Virus record (IMG/VR): IMGVR_UViG_3300042465_009574
Span: 1 to 52,494 of that record
Reading direction: 5' to 3' (one strand)
Length of the DNA stretch: 52,494 nt
From: a virus
Below are positions 47,256 through 52,494 of this stretch, in pieces. Position 1 is the first letter of the stretch. Every line of letters begins with the position of its first letter. A model generated the notes under the pieces. It worked only from the letters and a program-made list of their open reading frames with translations. It searched no databases and was not told where the DNA came from. Both the position numbers and the translations under genes were made by a program.

Positions 47256-47894
47256 ATGAAAGTGAATAAATTTACCCTCATTCTGATTTCTGCCTTTACG
47301 GTAGGGATTCTTTATGCTTTGGGGAAAAGCCCTAAAAAATTCAATCCGCTTGGTAAAAAGGCGGTTTTTGTAGGGGATTCACATACTGCAGGTTATGGAT
47401 GGGGATGGCAAGACTCTCTTGCAAAAAAATATGGTTTTACCATTCAACAGAATCTTAGTAAAGGTGGTTTAAGAACTGACCAATTGTTGCCCATTTTAGA
47501 AAAGTATTTGAAGGAGACCAAATCAACTCCTGATATTTTATTCATCTACGCAGGTGCTAATGACAATTTCAGTTTGGTTCAAAATCAGAAAGCAACTGAA
47601 AACATACAAAAAATGGTGGGTGCAGGACGTGATGCAGGCATTGACAATATTTATGTGATTTCAGGATACAGGTCGAGCAAAGTCATTTATGATTTGAAAC
47701 GGTATGGGGATTACATCCAAAAGAGTGATGCGTTTAAAGAAGGTCTGAGTAAAAATATCAAAAAGGCTGTTGTAGTTCCAATTTGGGAAGAAGCAGATTT
47801 TAAAATGAGCACTGATTCCTTGCATTTAATTCAATCGGCCCAAACCAAATTTGCAGATTACATTGGGACCCAAATTTTTAAAAATACAAAATGA
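47256..47894 (+). CDS. Membrane-anchored SGNH hydrolase (212 aa)
   Basis: N-terminal span (about 5-22), then an SGNH/GDSL esterase domain: FVGDSHTAGYG (block I, S42), G70 (block II), YAGAND (block III, N102) and TDSLHL with D187 and H190 (block V). All four blocks are present, so it is likely active, perhaps as a carbohydrate esterase (deacetylase) on cell-wall or capsule glycans. It overlaps the lysozyme-like gene by ATGA, suggesting the two work together on peptidoglycan. Confidence 0.8.
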   Translation: MKVNKFTLILISAFTVGILYALGKSPKKFNPLGKKAVFVGDSHTAGYGWGWQDSLAKKYGFTIQQNLSKGGLRTDQLLPILEKYLKETKSTPDILFIYAGANDNFSLVQNQKATENIQKMVGAGRDAGIDNIYVISGYRSSKVIYDLKRYGDYIQKSDAFKEGLSKNIKKAVVVPIWEEADFKMSTDSLHLIQSAQTKFADYIGTQIFKNTK

Positions 47895-48586
47895 AATTGA
47901 CCGAGACCCAAAAGAAAATTATTTTGATTGTAGCCGCTCTGTTTGGGGTGGTTATTGCCGTAAATCTCACAGCGGCTCCATCGAATAAAAAGGCAAAAAG
48001 CAAGTGGAGGTTTTCAAAGTATCCTTTGCTTTGGGATATAGTTTTACGTGGTGAAGCAAAAACGTGGAATGATTATAATTTTTACAATAGCAAAGGTTTA
48101 AACTCACGTGTCAATGCTAAAAACACACAACCTTTCACAGATAAATTATTGACGCAAATGACAATTGGAAAGGTTATTCAATATCAGTCTATGTCAAGGT
48201 CAGGAATAGGTCAATTATGGGCAACAGGACACTTTCAAATTATACCAACAACCCTTAAAGGTTATTATGGTAAGGCGGGTTTAAATTTAGATTCCATTTA
48301 TAACGAGGCCAATCAGACTAAAATTGCAGATGCATTGATTGATGCAGAATCCACATTGCCAAAATATTTGAATGGAAAAATTGCTGATACGGATGCTAAT
48401 TTGAAAAAAGCCGCGGTTGATATAGCGACGGTATGGTCAAGTTTAGGTGTGCCTTATGGACTGACAAACTATAAAGGGGTTTATCGTCCATATAATGCCT
48501 CGTATTATGCGGGAGATAAAGCAAGCGTAGATACTGAGTTGGTTCAAAAAGTTTTACGCGAACAGAGAAAAGCGATAGTAAAATAA
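47891..48586 (+). CDS. Membrane-anchored lysozyme/transglycosylase-like protein (231 aa)
   Basis: N-terminal span (about 10-28), then a globular domain (about 45-225). LRGEAKTWNDYNFYN places E55 as candidate catalytic acid. SGIGQLWATGHFQIIPTTLKGYYG (motif like GRYQxIPxTL) and NEANQTKIADALI match a lysozyme-like domain seen in phage virion lysins. It would cleave the glycan backbone and, with the SGNH hydrolase, may remove acetyl groups first. A convergent terminator follows. Confidence 0.65.
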   Translation: MKLTETQKKIILIVAALFGVVIAVNLTAAPSNKKAKSKWRFSKYPLLWDIVLRGEAKTWNDYNFYNSKGLNSRVNAKNTQPFTDKLLTQMTIGKVIQYQSMSRSGIGQLWATGHFQIIPTTLKGYYGKAGLNLDSIYNEANQTKIADALIDAESTLPKYLNGKIADTDANLKKAAVDIATVWSSLGVPYGLTNYKGVYRPYNASYYAGDKASVDTELVQKVLREQRKAIVK

Positions 48587-48635
48587 AATTACGTTCTCGG
48601 TGGCGGTTCCGAAGGATGGGTTTAGTATATAAGAA

Positions 48636-48660
48636 GGGCAACATTAATTTGTTGCCCATT
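48636..48660. terminator. Bidirectional terminator
   Basis: Perfect GGGCAAC (48636-48642) and GTTGCCC (48651-48657) stem with an eight-base loop, flanked by A-rich and T-rich sides. Between the rightward lysozyme-like gene and the convergent gene ending at 48664. Confidence 0.75.
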
Positions 48661-48663
48661 TTG

Positions 48664-48924
48664 TTAATCGAAATCAGTCATAATAAATATTGGATAATCA
48701 ATATCATCCCTTAAAGAGCCCAATACGTTGAAATCAAAGTGTTCAACAGCCTCCTCTTCGGTCATACCATCATCTTCAATTAATACTTTAATTGCTAAGT
48801 AGTAATCATAAATCAAACGATAATTTTTTACGTCAACTCCAATGACAGCCTTGTCAAAACCATCGGCCTTGAGGAATTCCACATCGGGATACATCTCAAG
48901 AATTTGTTCTAATTTGTTTTCCAT
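48664..48924 (-). CDS. Small acidic protein (86 aa)
   Basis: Very acidic, helical at both ends with a central YDYYLAIKVLIEDDGMTEEE segment. It is the only leftward gene in the right-hand block and is flanked by a terminator and the next rightward promoter. It may be a DNA-mimic, antitoxin-like or regulatory protein, but nothing specific is seen. Confidence 0.5.
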   Translation of the reverse strand: MENKLEQILEMYPDVEFLKADGFDKAVIGVDVKNYRLIYDYYLAIKVLIEDDGMTEEEAVEHFDFNVLGSLRDDIDYPIFIMTDFD

Positions 48925-48976
48925 ACAGCGTAATTTTGATGTAAATTAAATGAAAATAAATGATTAATTCATTAAT

Positions 48977-48984
48977 TATATTTG
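48977..48984 (+). promoter_or_regulatory. Candidate -7 promoter element, TATATTTG
   Basis: Exact TAnnTTTG with the ATG only 4 bases downstream, pointing to a leaderless message for the following gene. No normal -33 TTTG was found. Confidence 0.45.
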
Positions 48985-48988
48985 TATT

Positions 48989-49501
48989 ATGAACAAAAAA
49001 CAAATCATACTCTTGGCAGCAACTGCTACAGGATTGTACTTGGTACTAAGAGGATTGAAAAAAAATACACCAAAAGGCGCGGGTGAAGAATTCAAAAATG
49101 CAGTAGGCGATATGCTTAATAATGCAAAATCTTTCGGTCAGAGAGCAAATGCTACGCGATGTGAAACCAATCTTGAGCGTTTAGGCCGATTATTTCCCAA
49201 TACAGACCAATACAATGAACAAGTAGGTTTGGCATATCAGAGACAGGGTTCTAATTTTACGAATTGGGCACAATCGGATGCGAAGCCTTGTTTTGTAGTT
49301 GGTGCAGACCAAGGTGGACTGCAAAGCGGTTTAAAGGGAGTTGCTCCTAAATCACCGTTATTTGGAAATGCAGGTAAATTACAAAAATTTAAAAAATCAT
49401 CGTACAATAATTACATCGGTTCCGATGGTCAGGGGGTATATTTCAATGCAAATGGACCAATGTCATTAGAAAATCTTGTGCGTTCATATAAAAGACCATA
49501 A
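48989..49501 (+). CDS. Membrane-anchored protein with shared motif (170 aa)
   Basis: N-terminal span (about 5-22), a helical region, a Cys in RCETNLER and another in KPCFVVG (possible disulfide), and YFNANG at 151-156 near the C-terminus, the same motif found in the capsid arm and other membrane proteins. It therefore probably belongs to the virion despite lying beside the lysis genes. Confidence 0.55.
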   Translation: MNKKQIILLAATATGLYLVLRGLKKNTPKGAGEEFKNAVGDMLNNAKSFGQRANATRCETNLERLGRLFPNTDQYNEQVGLAYQRQGSNFTNWAQSDAKPCFVVGADQGGLQSGLKGVAPKSPLFGNAGKLQKFKKSSYNNYIGSDGQGVYFNANGPMSLENLVRSYKRP

Positions 49502-49503
49502 TT

Positions 49504-49719
49504 ATGAGTTTCGACAATTTAAAAAAGAACACAACAGCAATAGTTGCAATAATTATTCTAACACTGAGTTATGCTATTTTGTTTAGCATAATTTTTTGGG
49601 ATTTCCCAACAGACCAAAAAGATATTTACTTCACCATTGCAGGTGGGGTAACTTCAATTGTTACTATGGTGGTTTCCTTTTACTTTGGAGCCTCTAAAAA
49701 TCAAAACGAAGAAAATTAA
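49504..49719 (+). CDS. Holin candidate, two spans (71 aa)
   Basis: Two hydrophobic spans (about 11-32 and 43-62) joined by a short polar DFPTDQKD turn, with a charged C-terminus (KNQNEEN). Size, topology and position directly before an endolysin candidate fit a class II-type holin; the FYFGAS end is common in Bacteroidota phage holin-like proteins. Confidence 0.6.
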   Translation: MSFDNLKKNTTAIVAIIILTLSYAILFSIIFWDFPTDQKDIYFTIAGGVTSIVTMVVSFYFGASKNQNEEN

Positions 49720-49732
49720 ATCATAATATATT

Positions 49733-50314
49733 ATGGTATTTAGTAAAGAAAAAATAGAAAAAACTTTAAAAAGTAAAGATTACGTTTTTTTTGAAAACGG
49801 AGAGTTAAATATCAATATCGTCGGTATTAGAAATTCGGCAACGGGTAAAAGAGTCACCAATTTATTTGATGATTGGATGACCATTTCATATCAAGAAAAT
49901 GGAGAATGGAAATATTTTGAATGGCCTTGTACTGTAGACAATGGCGATGGTAGTGCGCGTCTCGTAGAGGGACAATATCGTGGTTGCTTTACAATCGGTC
50001 TACATCAGGGTAAATACACGGCATTAAAGCAATGTAAACCTTTAAAAGTCTATCGTGATTGGAATTTGAAAGACGGTACGTATGACGAGAGTAAAATTTA
50101 CAACGATGTTGCAGGATTAAATATCCATAAGGCAGGTTTAAACAGTCAGCAAGTCAACAATTGGAGTGAAGGTTGCCAAGTTTTCAAAATGTCACCCGAT
50201 TTTGATGCGTTTATGAAAATTGTGTTACAATCTTCCTCAATACACGGGAAAATTTTTACTTACACCCTTATCAATAGCAATGATATTGCAACTGCAAACC
50301 CTCCAATAGTTTAA
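49733..50314 (+). CDS. L,D-transpeptidase-like endolysin (193 aa)
   Basis: Contains FDDWMTISYQ, VEGQYRGCFTIGLHQGKY, LNIHKAG with H132, and WSEGCQVF with S145, G147 and C148. His followed by S-x-G-C is the YkuD-type catalytic signature, and the whole pattern matches a widespread phage protein next to holins. It likely cuts or rearranges peptide cross-links of host peptidoglycan. No signal peptide is visible, consistent with holin-dependent release. Confidence 0.7.
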   Translation: MVFSKEKIEKTLKSKDYVFFENGELNINIVGIRNSATGKRVTNLFDDWMTISYQENGEWKYFEWPCTVDNGDGSARLVEGQYRGCFTIGLHQGKYTALKQCKPLKVYRDWNLKDGTYDESKIYNDVAGLNIHKAGLNSQQVNNWSEGCQVFKMSPDFDAFMKIVLQSSSIHGKIFTYTLINSNDIATANPPIV

Positions 50315-50317
50315 ATT

Positions 50318-50602
50318 ATGACAGCGGCAAAAAAAGTAAGTGCTAACACCTTGCCTGTTAGTTTTGACCAATTTAGAAAAAATCCTGTGGCTGCGGTAGC
50401 ATTTTGTATGCTTGCGGCAGTGGGTTATCTTTATTATGATTTGAGAGATGGTTATAAAGACCAAATTGACTCTTCAAACAAGAAAATTGATAATTTGGAT
50501 GTAAAAATTGACAAATTAGGAAACGCATTAAAGAAATCTGATTCTGCATTAAGTGCAGCAATCACGGAATTAAGAATTATTAATACAATGAAAAAATTAT
50601 GA
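50318..50602 (+). CDS. Membrane protein with coiled coil, lysis cluster (94 aa)
   Basis: A span (about 25-41) followed by a regular coiled coil (about 48-90; KIDNLDVKIDKLGNALK). It is reminiscent of i-spanin-like or accessory holin proteins. ATGA overlap with the next gene; the lysis cassette is tightly packed from 49504 to 51425. Confidence 0.55.
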   Translation: MTAAKKVSANTLPVSFDQFRKNPVAAVAFCMLAAVGYLYYDLRDGYKDQIDSSNKKIDNLDVKIDKLGNALKKSDSALSAAITELRIINTMKKL

Positions 50603-51009
50603 AAAAACCATTATTGATTTTTGCAATATTATTCATATTGTTGGAAATAGTTACACCTTTAGGGGCCATCAATCAGCCTAATGTTGATGATATTGAGTTG
50701 ATGCTTAAAAAAATTGAAAACAATTTAAAAAGTGCGTCTCAAGTCACTTCTTTGGCTAAAGCAAATGGTGAAAAATTGGTTGAGAGTAAAGTCCAAGAAA
50801 AAAATGAATTGAAACAAAGTGTTCAGGCATTATCTGAGAAAGTAGAAATATTTGCGGTCAAAATGACTGAGGCGGGTATTGATACTTCTGTAAATACCGA
50901 TAAATCCGATGATTTTCATTATGAAGGGCCATTATATGAGGAATGGCTTGAATATCAGAAGAATGGTGGTGAATCAGATTTTGAATACTACAGATTATAC
51001 AAGAAATGA
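50599..51009 (+). CDS. Exported coiled-coil protein, lysis cluster (136 aa)
   Basis: Signal-like hydrophobic N-terminus (about 1-23, KKPLLIFAILFILLEIV), a long coiled-coil region (about 32-95), and an acidic aromatic end (FHYEGPLYEEWLEY). It could be the inner-membrane half of a spanin pair; the next gene would be the lipoprotein half. Confidence 0.55.
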   Translation: MKKPLLIFAILFILLEIVTPLGAINQPNVDDIELMLKKIENNLKSASQVTSLAKANGEKLVESKVQEKNELKQSVQALSEKVEIFAVKMTEAGIDTSVNTDKSDDFHYEGPLYEEWLEYQKNGGESDFEYYRLYKK

Positions 51010-51425
51010 GATTTATTAAAGCAATCTTTATCGTATTAGTGTTAACGGGTTGCTCCGCTAAATGGCATTTAAATCAAGCAATCAAAAAGAATCCCGCTAT
51101 GGCGCAAATTAGCGTTTACGGGATTGATACTATTTTTGTTAGAGACAGTGTTGTAATGACGGATACTTTTACAACGAAAGAAGTTGATACTTTAACTTTG
51201 ACCAAAGATGGAGTTACAACCATTATTTATCGAGACCACGATGTTATTCGTGTTAAAACCATTGTAAAGGCTGATACCATTCGTTATACCAAGACTATTA
51301 CTCTTCCTCCACAAATAAAATTCGTAGAGAGAAAAAAAGGAATGGAAAAGTATGCTCCTTACTTGGGCATTTTACTGCTCATTCTTTTGATGATATCAAT
51401 ATTAAAAAATTCAAGGAGAGGTTAA
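51006..51425 (+). CDS. Spanin-like lipoprotein with C-terminal membrane span (139 aa)
   Basis: Signal peptide with lipobox LTGC (C16), then HLNQAIKKNP as in Bacteroidota phage spanin-like proteins, a beta/coil region, and an unusual second hydrophobic span (about 118-134) followed by NSRRG. A lipid-anchored N-terminus plus an inner-membrane C-terminus would let one protein bridge both membranes (u-spanin-like), though that is inference. Confidence 0.6.
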   Translation: MRFIKAIFIVLVLTGCSAKWHLNQAIKKNPAMAQISVYGIDTIFVRDSVVMTDTFTTKEVDTLTLTKDGVTTIIYRDHDVIRVKTIVKADTIRYTKTITLPPQIKFVERKKGMEKYAPYLGILLLILLMISILKNSRRG

Positions 51426-51427
51426 AT

Positions 51428-51613
51428 ATGGCTTTGATAAAAGGAAAAGATTATTTTGTCATTGGAAATTTGGGCAAGTTTCAAAGGGAACCTGTTAGAC
51501 AATGGATGAAAGAAAATAACAAAGTCAGCCCTGTAGTTGCTGAGGAGGCTATTTCCGCAAATGATTACAGGACGTGGATAAAGACTCAAATATGGCCAAT
51601 TGGACCAAAGTAA
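51428..51613 (+). CDS. Small unknown protein (61 aa)
   Basis: MALIKGKDYFVIGN, then KFQREPVRQWMKENN and an aromatic C-terminus (TWIKTQIWPIGPK). No membrane span. It begins two bases after the previous stop and ends right before a palindrome. Not recognised. Confidence 0.5.
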   Translation: MALIKGKDYFVIGNLGKFQREPVRQWMKENNKVSPVVAEEAISANDYRTWIKTQIWPIGPK

Positions 51614-51635
51614 ACCTATAGGTTAATAATTTTTG
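51613..51635 (+). terminator. Weak terminator-like hairpin
   Basis: AACC/GGTT with a short TATA loop (51613-51624), followed by AATAATTTTTG. The stem is short, so support is modest; it precedes the tRNA promoter. Confidence 0.35.
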
Positions 51636-51639
51636 TTCG

Positions 51640-51667
51640 TTTGCAACTCAAAGGTTTATTAAATTTG
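51640..51667 (+). promoter_or_regulatory. Bacteroidota-type promoter for the tRNA gene
   Basis: TTTG at 51640-51643 and TAAATTTG at 51660-51667, 16 bases apart. Transcription would begin about six bases later, at the first base of the tRNA. This is the only site here with both elements, although the spacing is 1-3 bases short of typical. Confidence 0.6.
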
Positions 51668-51672
51668 CAGAT

Positions 51673-51744
51673 AGCGGGGAAGTGTAGTGGTTGCATTCTT
51701 GGCTCATAACCAAGAGGAAGTAGGTTCGATTCCTACCCCCGCTC
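51673..51744 (+). tRNA. tRNA with CAT anticodon (elongator Met or Ile2)
   Basis: Complete 72-base cloverleaf. Acceptor AGCGGGG/CCCCGCT, D stem GTGT/GCAT, anticodon stem CTTGG/CCAAG with loop CTCATAA, T stem GTAGG/CCTAC with loop TTCGATT. CCA is not encoded. The A1-U72 pair argues against initiator tRNA (which has a mismatch there). With CAT it reads Met, or AUA-Ile if the host lysidinylates C34. Viral tRNAs usually supplement codon supply. Confidence 0.9.
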
Positions 51745-51757
51745 CTAAATTACAAAT

Positions 51758-52399
51758 ATGGAACTTGAAAAATATGTGTATCCCGAAAATCACGGTGAAT
51801 TGGCAGAATCTTTTTATGATGAAATTTATCACGGACACGAGTACGACAGGTACTTCAAAATAAATAAATACGACACGATTATTGATTGCGGAGCGTTCAT
51901 AGGAATGTTTACCAATTATGCTATCACGCAAGGCGCGATGCGTATTATCACCGTTGAATGTGAAACCCCATATTACAATTGCTTAATTAAAAACGTCAGC
52001 AACATCAGAGTTGAAACTCTTTTTGCAAAAGTGTCTCAAGAAAATATACCAAGTGATAATCCCAAGGTTCCACCTTCAATTACAATTGAAGAAATTATGA
52101 ATCAAAAGAACTTACCTAAAGTCGATATGGTAAAAATGGATATTGAGGGTGCAGAATGGGGTGTTTTAATTAATATGGACGATGATGTTATGAAGAGGGT
52201 GGATAAGTGGGCTATTGAAGTTCATTTGGATTGGAGTCAAAACGATACAGTTTGGGCAGGTCACGGTAGAGACTTTGATGGGCACCTTTTAAGCAAACTT
52301 GTATTCGTGATGGAAAAGTTCTCTAAGAATGGCTTTAAAGTCAATTACGAGCAGATACACAAAGATTGCAGGCTTGCAATGTTGTATGCGTACAAATAG
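51758..52399 (+). CDS. FkbM-family methyltransferase, stand-alone (213 aa)
   Basis: The SAM loop is IIDCGAFIGMFTNYA (about 41-55), followed by ITVECETP and VDMVKMDIEGAEWGVLINM (about 125-143), which is the FkbM motif D-IEGAE. It lacks the beta spacer and the glycosyltransferase partners found in the two FkbM fusions at 14.3-18.1 kb, and the D-C-G loop differs from their D-I-G-A-N-D-G. Likely O-methylation of a sugar. A strong terminator follows. Confidence 0.8.
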   Translation: MELEKYVYPENHGELAESFYDEIYHGHEYDRYFKINKYDTIIDCGAFIGMFTNYAITQGAMRIITVECETPYYNCLIKNVSNIRVETLFAKVSQENIPSDNPKVPPSITIEEIMNQKNLPKVDMVKMDIEGAEWGVLINMDDDVMKRVDKWAIEVHLDWSQNDTVWAGHGRDFDGHLLSKLVFVMEKFSKNGFKVNYEQIHKDCRLAMLYAYK

Positions 52400-52424
52400 G
52401 GTTAGTATTTGTTTCGCGAAAATG

Positions 52425-52447
52425 GAGCCCTGAGGGGCTCTTTTTTT
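52425..52447 (+). terminator. Strong terminator after the last gene
   Basis: GAGCCC (52425-52430) and GGGCTC (52435-52440) stem, loop TGAG, then seven T. Matches an intrinsic terminator for the methyltransferase transcript. Confidence 0.85.
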
Positions 52448-52453
52448 GTTTAA

Positions 52454-52469
52454 GGGGTACTTGTACCCC
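52454..52469. repeat. Perfect palindrome near the right edge
   Basis: GGGGTAC-TT-GTACCCC, a seven-base inverted repeat with two-base centre, followed by further C/T-rich sequence (TACCCCTTTTCC). It may be a protein-binding site or part of a larger structure cut by the window edge. Confidence 0.5.
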
Positions 52470-52494
52470 ATTTACCCCTTTTCCTTTCCCTGAG

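Noticed and set aside
1-52494. Diversity-generating retroelement acting on the fibre genes
   Set aside because: No reverse transcriptase (YxDD) frame and no template/variable repeat pair was seen; the fibre repeats vary at silent positions, not by adenine-directed changes.
1-52494. Insertion sequence or integrase-bearing prophage
   Set aside because: No transposase or integrase was recognised, and the tRNA at 51673 is complete, with its own promoter and no duplicated 3' end in the window.

Overview
The window looks like part of the genome of a virus of a Bacteroidota host, probably a tailless, membrane-containing dsDNA virus. The host guess rests on several start regions carrying the Bacteroidota-type -7 element TAnnTTTG, on A-rich instead of Shine-Dalgarno leaders, on a tRNA gene without encoded CCA, and on protein families typical of Bacteroidota phages. 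The only packaging-type ATPase visible is HerA/FtsK-like. I see no terminase, portal, sheath, tape measure or HK97-type capsid gene. About 20 of the genes between 3.3 and 12.3 kb encode small proteins with one or two membrane segments. This points to a PRD1-adenovirus or single-jelly-roll type virion, but the type is inferred. The left edge cuts a gene, so the genome continues beyond the window.

Layout. (1) 0-3.2 kb, rightward: truncated PAP2 phosphatase, RusA-type resolvase, DnaA domain IV-like protein, AT-hook protein, packaging ATPase, terminator. (2) 3.3-12.3 kb, rightward: candidate major capsid protein with its own strong terminator, then a tightly coupled run of small membrane proteins, with a zinc metallopeptidase and proteins carrying peptidoglycan-binding-like, SH3-like and LEA/WHy-like domains. 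(3) 12.3-36.8 kb, rightward: host-interaction block. Two short fibre proteins are followed by three multidomain glycan enzymes (GT4-FkbM, FkbM-GT25-like, GT4-BAHT-type heptosyltransferase), a 5,293-residue collagen-like protein ending in a peptidase-S74 chaperone, and another structural protein. The giant gene fills 30% of the window. (4) 36.8-39.2 kb, rightward: APS-kinase-like P-loop protein, small membrane proteins and two beta-rich virion candidates. (5) 39.3-47.1 kb, leftward: replication/recombination block with RecT, an Fe-S PD-(D/E)XK nuclease, a P-loop kinase-like protein, a methyltransferase-glycosyltransferase fusion, a small protein with B-family-polymerase-like palm motifs, and small unknowns. 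(6) 47.2-52.4 kb, mostly rightward: SGNH hydrolase, lysozyme-like protein, lysis cassette (holin candidate, L,D-transpeptidase-like endolysin, coiled-coil membrane proteins, spanin-like lipoprotein), tRNA(CAT), and a stand-alone FkbM methyltransferase.

The most interesting hypothesis is a self-glycosylated giant fibre. The heptosyltransferase family found directly upstream of, and overlapping, the giant Gly-Ser/Thr repeat gene is known for O-heptosylating Ser-rich autotransporter repeats. Thr/Ser glycosylation is also a known way to stabilise proline-free collagen. A second notable signal is a short peptide motif ([F/Y]-x-[N/G]-A-[D/N/T]-G) recurring in otherwise unrelated virion-type proteins, twice in the capsid candidate. 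No stretch longer than 300 bases lacks a gene.
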